64,000 bases of DNA from Aliamphritea hakodatensis (GTDB lineage: Bacteria > Pseudomonadota > Gammaproteobacteria > Pseudomonadales > Balneatricaceae): positions 310,001-374,000 of the forward strand of contig NZ_AP025281.1 in NCBI RefSeq assembly GCF_024347195.1, in the 5' to 3' direction. The translations under genes and the position numbers were made by a program. The stretch's first letter is position 1; each line of letters opens with the position of its first letter. Under the pieces are notes generated by a model. The model searched no databases. It saw nothing but the letters and a program-made list of their open reading frames with translations, and was not told the origin of the DNA. Of the stretch, positions 60,696 through 64,000 are shown piece by piece.

Positions 60696-60953
60696 TACTC
60701 CTGCAAAAAATCTGTTTTATTCCCATCCTGTTATATCTTTTTGTCTGAACCTGCCGGTTGATTCTGCTGGGCTGTGCTTTCTGTGCTGTGCTGTCTGCAA
60801 TGCGCTTTGTAAAGGTCTCTGCAGATGACTGCTTCTGTATTTTTAAACATCATTTTCAGGCTGTTTTTGACAGTGTCCATCAGATAGACTGATATTGCTG
60901 CAAGCCGCCATGCTGATGGCCGTATGAATTTAATGCACTTCTGAGGAGAGACG

Positions 60954-61895
60954 ATGAACCTTAACCAGATGGAATCTTTTCGTGCGGTGATGCTCACCGG
61001 CTCTGTCTCTCAGGCGGCCAAGCAGCTGTACCGGACTCAGCCGGCGGTCAGTATGGTGATAAGCTCGCTGGAGAAGCAGATTGGTTTCCAGTTGTTTGAA
61101 CGCCGCAAAAAGCGGTTGTATCCGACCCCGGAAGCCAATTACTTATACGCCGAGATTGAGGCGATTTTCTCGCGCATCAATGACGTCAGCCAGACTCTTC
61201 AGGATATTCAGAACAAGCAGTACGGGTTCCTCCGAATTGGCTGTATGCCGGGGCCGTCTAACTTTTTTGTACCGGATCTGGTGGCCGACTTTCTCGAAGA
61301 GCACCCTAAGATTCAGGCCTCTCTGCAAACCCGGACATCCGAAGGGGTGCGTGAGTGGGTCGCGTCAGATCAGTATGATATTGGTCTGACGGAACTGACG
61401 GAGCGGGATTCTGCGATCGATAAAGAGGTGTTTTCCCTGTCCTGCCTGTGTGCCTTACCGGCGGATCATCCGCTGGCGGTGCATGAGGTGATTACCCCGG
61501 AACATCTGGACGATGAGCCGATGATTACCCTGCATCCGGATCACTCCACCTATTATGCCCTGCAGCAGTTATTTGAGTCTTCAGGTTACCGGATGAACGT
61601 ACGCCTCCAGACCCGGTTCTTCATTCCCGCCCTGCGGTTTATCGAGCGGGGGCTGGGGGTTTGTATTATGGACCCGATATCTGCGGCCAGTTATTGCTCC
61701 TATGCGCAGCCCGGCAAGGTGGTGTTTCGCCGTTTTGATTCTGATGTCTGCTTAAAGCTGGGGATTATTTATCCGGCCAACAAACCCCGTTCTCTGATTA
61801 CCCAGGATTTTGCCGACCAGTTACGTGAGCGTATTCAAGCGCTGGATGAACATCCGCAAGCGCTGTTTGCCTGGGGAAAAGATGATAAGTCCTGA
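60954..61895 (+). CDS. LysR-family regulator after tctBAC
   Basis: The 313-residue regulator has the helix-turn-helix MNLNQMESFRAVMLTGSVSQ and QPAVSMVISSLEKQIGFQLF, and an effector domain from FLRIGCMPGPSNFFVPDLV. It lies 297 bp after tctC on the same strand, with GAGGAGAGACG before its ATG, and likely controls tctBAC. Its helix-turn-helix resembles that of the LysR at 13941 in several positions. The 297-bp gap holds no gene. Confidence 0.9.
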   Translation: MNLNQMESFRAVMLTGSVSQAAKQLYRTQPAVSMVISSLEKQIGFQLFERRKKRLYPTPEANYLYAEIEAIFSRINDVSQTLQDIQNKQYGFLRIGCMPGPSNFFVPDLVADFLEEHPKIQASLQTRTSEGVREWVASDQYDIGLTELTERDSAIDKEVFSLSCLCALPADHPLAVHEVITPEHLDDEPMITLHPDHSTYYALQQLFESSGYRMNVRLQTRFFIPALRFIERGLGVCIMDPISAASYCSYAQPGKVVFRRFDSDVCLKLGIIYPANKPRSLITQDFADQLRERIQALDEHPQALFAWGKDDKS

Positions 61896-61979
61896 AGGAA
61901 TGTCAGAAGAATCTCACTGCCACGCTTATCCCCGCAGAGGATAAGGTGGCAGCAGGATATCTGCGTGAGTCAGCCTGGC

Positions 61980-64000
61980 TTATTTGCCCGGCTTATACAG
62001 CCGTAAACGGTTGGCGTTACTGATCACGCTGATGGATGACAGGGCCATGGCAGCACCGGCTACCACCGGGCTGAGCAGAATCCCGGTGAACGGGAACAGC
62101 ACACCGGCGGCCACCGGAATGCCCAGCGTGTTATACAGGAAGGCCGCAAACAGGTTTTGTTTGATGTTGCGCAGGGTTGCCCGGGAGATATCCACCGCGT
62201 CCGCGATACTGTCTACAGAGCTGTGCAGCAATACCATGTCGGCGCTTTCGATAGCGATATCCGTACCCTGACCGATAGCCAGGCCCACATCTGCGCGGGC
62301 CAGTGCCGGTGCATCATTGATGCCGTCTCCGGCCATGGCAACTTTGCAGCCCATCTTCTGGAATGCCACTACCTGTTCAGCTTTGTCTGCGGGCATCAGA
62401 CCGGCATAAAAATCATCCAGTTCCAGCGCAGTGGCAACCGCCTGAGCGGTCTGAGGATTGTCTCCGGTCAGCATGATGACTCTTAAACCCTGACTTTGCA
62501 GGCGGGCAACGGCTGCCCGGCTGTCTTCACGAATCGGGTCGCTGATACTGATCATACCGGCCAGTTGGTGGTCAACCGCCAGAAATACCGGCGTCTGGGC
62601 GCTGTCCATACCCAGGGTCAGACTGTACATCTCTGCCAGTTCAATGCCCAGAGTCTCCATATAGGCTTCATTGCCAAGATGCAACTGGCGGCCGGACTGC
62701 TCGCCGGTGACGCCGCGGCCAACAACGGCGCTGAAGTTTTCCACCGGCAGTACTTCGGTCGTATTCGCCTGGCAGATGGCGGCTGCCAGCGGGTGTTCCG
62801 AATGCTGTTCCAGTGAGGCGGCCAGTTGCAGTAACTGGCTGTCGTTAATCCCGCGGGTTCTGGTGAGGGTTACCTGGGGTTTTCCTTCCGTCAGGGTGCC
62901 GGTTTTATCCAGCATTACCGTATCAACGCCGGCAGCGCTCTGCAGGGTTTTCGCGTTCCGGATCAGGATGCCGTAGTCGGCCGCCTTGGCAATGCCCCGC
63001 ATCACGGCCATCGGCGTGGCGAGCCCCAGTGCGCAGGGGCAGGCGATAACCAGTACCGTGGTGGCGGTAATCAGCATATAGGTGAGCTGAGGCTCAGGGC
63101 CGAACAGATACCAGAGCAGCGCTGTTACCGCGCTGATGACCAGTACTATGGGGACAAAAATCGCAGAGATACTGTCCGCCAGCCGGGCAATTTCCGGTTT
63201 ACTGGCCTGCGCCTGCTGCACCATGTCGATGATTTTGCTGATGACCGTATCAGCGCCTACTTTTTCCGCTTCGATCAGCAGACTACCGGTCTGGTTCAGG
63301 GTGCCGGCGATAACCTGATCGCCGGCGCTTTTGCTGACCGGAACCGGCTCCCCGCTGAGCATGGATTCATCCACCAGACTCTGGCCTTCGACAACCCGGG
63401 CATCCACCGGAATCTGCTCGCCGGGGCGCAGCTGGATATGATCCCCCACCTGAACCTCTTCAAGGAGTACTTCCTGTGGCGAACCTTCACGGATCAGCCG
63501 GACCTGTTTGGGTTGCAGGTTGAGCAGCTTTTCTACTGCGCTGGACGTCTGGCGCTGGCCACGGATTTCGATAGCGTTGCCCAGATTGATCAGGCCGACA
63601 ATCATGGCAGAGGCTTCAAAGTAGACGTGGCGGGAACCGTCAGGAAAGAGGTCAGGAAACATCACCACAGCCATTGAATATAGCCATGCGCTGCCGGTAC
63701 CCAGCGCGACCAGAGAGTCCATGGTGGCACTGCGGTGCTTAAGAGCTTTCCAGCCGCCGGTAAAAAAGTGTCGGCCGGGGAACACCAGTACGGCCAGTGT
63801 CAGCATGCCGACCGCCGCCCAGATCAGCTGATCCTGCATGGTTGTGATGCGCATGCTGTCGGTTAGCCAGCCAATCAGCATCAGCGGCAGGCCCAGACCC
63901 AGCGCCAGTGCGGCACTGCGTAGCCGCAGCCGGTAGGTCTTGTCTTCCTGTTGCTGCAGCAGGGCACGGTATTCAGGGCTGTTCTGATCTACTTTGGCAC
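61980..64000 (-). CDS. copA: Copper-transporting P1B-type ATPase, N-terminal part beyond the edge
   Basis: The frame stays open to the right edge (the last residues seen read AKVDQNSPEYRALLQQQEDK before LGLPLMLIGW), so the N-terminal metal-binding domains and the start lie outside. About 670 residues are visible: paired transport helices, SGEPVPVSK actuator motif, ACPCALGLATPMA with the CPC metal site, phosphorylation motif DKTGTLTEGK, SEHPLA nucleotide site, GDGINDAPALA and the C-terminal YN...MALSSISVISNANRL that marks Cu+ exporters. It should pump Cu(I) out of the cytoplasm. No MerR-type regulator is visible in the window. Confidence 0.95.
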   Translation of the reverse strand, partial: AKVDQNSPEYRALLQQQEDKTYRLRLRSAALALGLGLPLMLIGWLTDSMRITTMQDQLIWAAVGMLTLAVLVFPGRHFFTGGWKALKHRSATMDSLVALGTGSAWLYSMAVVMFPDLFPDGSRHVYFEASAMIVGLINLGNAIEIRGQRQTSSAVEKLLNLQPKQVRLIREGSPQEVLLEEVQVGDHIQLRPGEQIPVDARVVEGQSLVDESMLSGEPVPVSKSAGDQVIAGTLNQTGSLLIEAEKVGADTVISKIIDMVQQAQASKPEIARLADSISAIFVPIVLVISAVTALLWYLFGPEPQLTYMLITATTVLVIACPCALGLATPMAVMRGIAKAADYGILIRNAKTLQSAAGVDTVMLDKTGTLTEGKPQVTLTRTRGINDSQLLQLAASLEQHSEHPLAAAICQANTTEVLPVENFSAVVGRGVTGEQSGRQLHLGNEAYMETLGIELAEMYSLTLGMDSAQTPVFLAVDHQLAGMISISDPIREDSRAAVARLQSQGLRVIMLTGDNPQTAQAVATALELDDFYAGLMPADKAEQVVAFQKMGCKVAMAGDGINDAPALARADVGLAIGQGTDIAIESADMVLLHSSVDSIADAVDISRATLRNIKQNLFAAFLYNTLGIPVAAGVLFPFTGILLSPVVAGAAMALSSISVISNANRLRLYKPGK

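Noticed and set aside
1..64000. CRISPR, prophage, insertion sequence or genomic island
   Set aside because: No spaced repeats with unique spacers, no transposase, integrase, capsid or recombinase genes, and no terminal repeats were seen.

Overview
The window looks like a chromosomal segment of a marine gammaproteobacterium, probably of the Oceanospirillales group (Amphritea / Neptuniibacter / Marinobacterium-like). This is inferred from gene families and gene order, not from a marker gene. I see no rRNA, tRNA, CRISPR array, insertion sequence, integrase or phage gene. Coding density is high, and most genes have clear Shine-Dalgarno sites and paired terminators.

Layout. 1-7.5 kb: the tail of an unidentified gene, a DpkA-type imino-acid reductase, a membrane diguanylate cyclase, a siroheme sulfite reductase with its DUF934 partner, two small paralogous proteins of unknown function, and an MFS transporter. 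7.8-13.9 kb: an OmpR-type two-component system followed by a likely iron-uptake operon (TonB-dependent receptor, PepSY membrane protein, DUF2271, DUF4198) with a Fur-like site. 13.9-20 kb: LysR regulator, glycerophosphodiesterase, SpoIIE-type phosphatase and a large DUF2339 membrane protein. 20-27.3 kb: glyA followed by the four-subunit sarcosine oxidase soxBDAG. 27.3-40.3 kb: three chemoreceptors, two with likely nitrate/nitrite-type sensor domains, plus small metabolic genes and a strange ABC transporter. 40.5-46 kb: MttB-family methyltransferase with its LysR regulator, a purine salvage pair, rof and dodecin. 46-54.6 kb: a calcium-loop protein, then class V aminotransferase, GlcG/HbpS-like protein, a second glyA, serine deaminase sdaA and ETF-ubiquinone oxidoreductase. 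54.8-62 kb: Asp/Glu-racemase-like gene with a D-amino-acid-dehydrogenase-like gene, a tripartite tricarboxylate transporter (tctBAC) and a LysR regulator. The right edge cuts a CopA-type copper ATPase.

How it fits together. A methylamine / glycine-betaine theme runs through the middle. Sarcosine oxidase makes glycine, 5,10-methylene-tetrahydrofolate and hydrogen peroxide. GlyA (two copies) combines glycine and the C1 unit into serine, and SdaA turns serine into pyruvate. ETF-QO is the usual respiratory outlet for flavin dehydrogenases of dimethylglycine-type substrates. The MttB homologue may act further upstream, but its substrate is unknown.

Most notable: (1) the soxG 3' end and its terminator are present three times in tandem, the last copy split by a 13-bp repeat array; (2) glyA1 has a ~530-nt leader that opens with three consecutive hairpins; (3) the ABC protein at 35.8-38.4 kb has lost recognisable Walker A, Q-loop, signature and Walker B residues; (4) each of the four genes aminotransferase-GlcG-glyA2-sdaA is preceded by a stem-loop near its ribosome-binding site; (5) the tct promoter gap holds an unusually long structured element.
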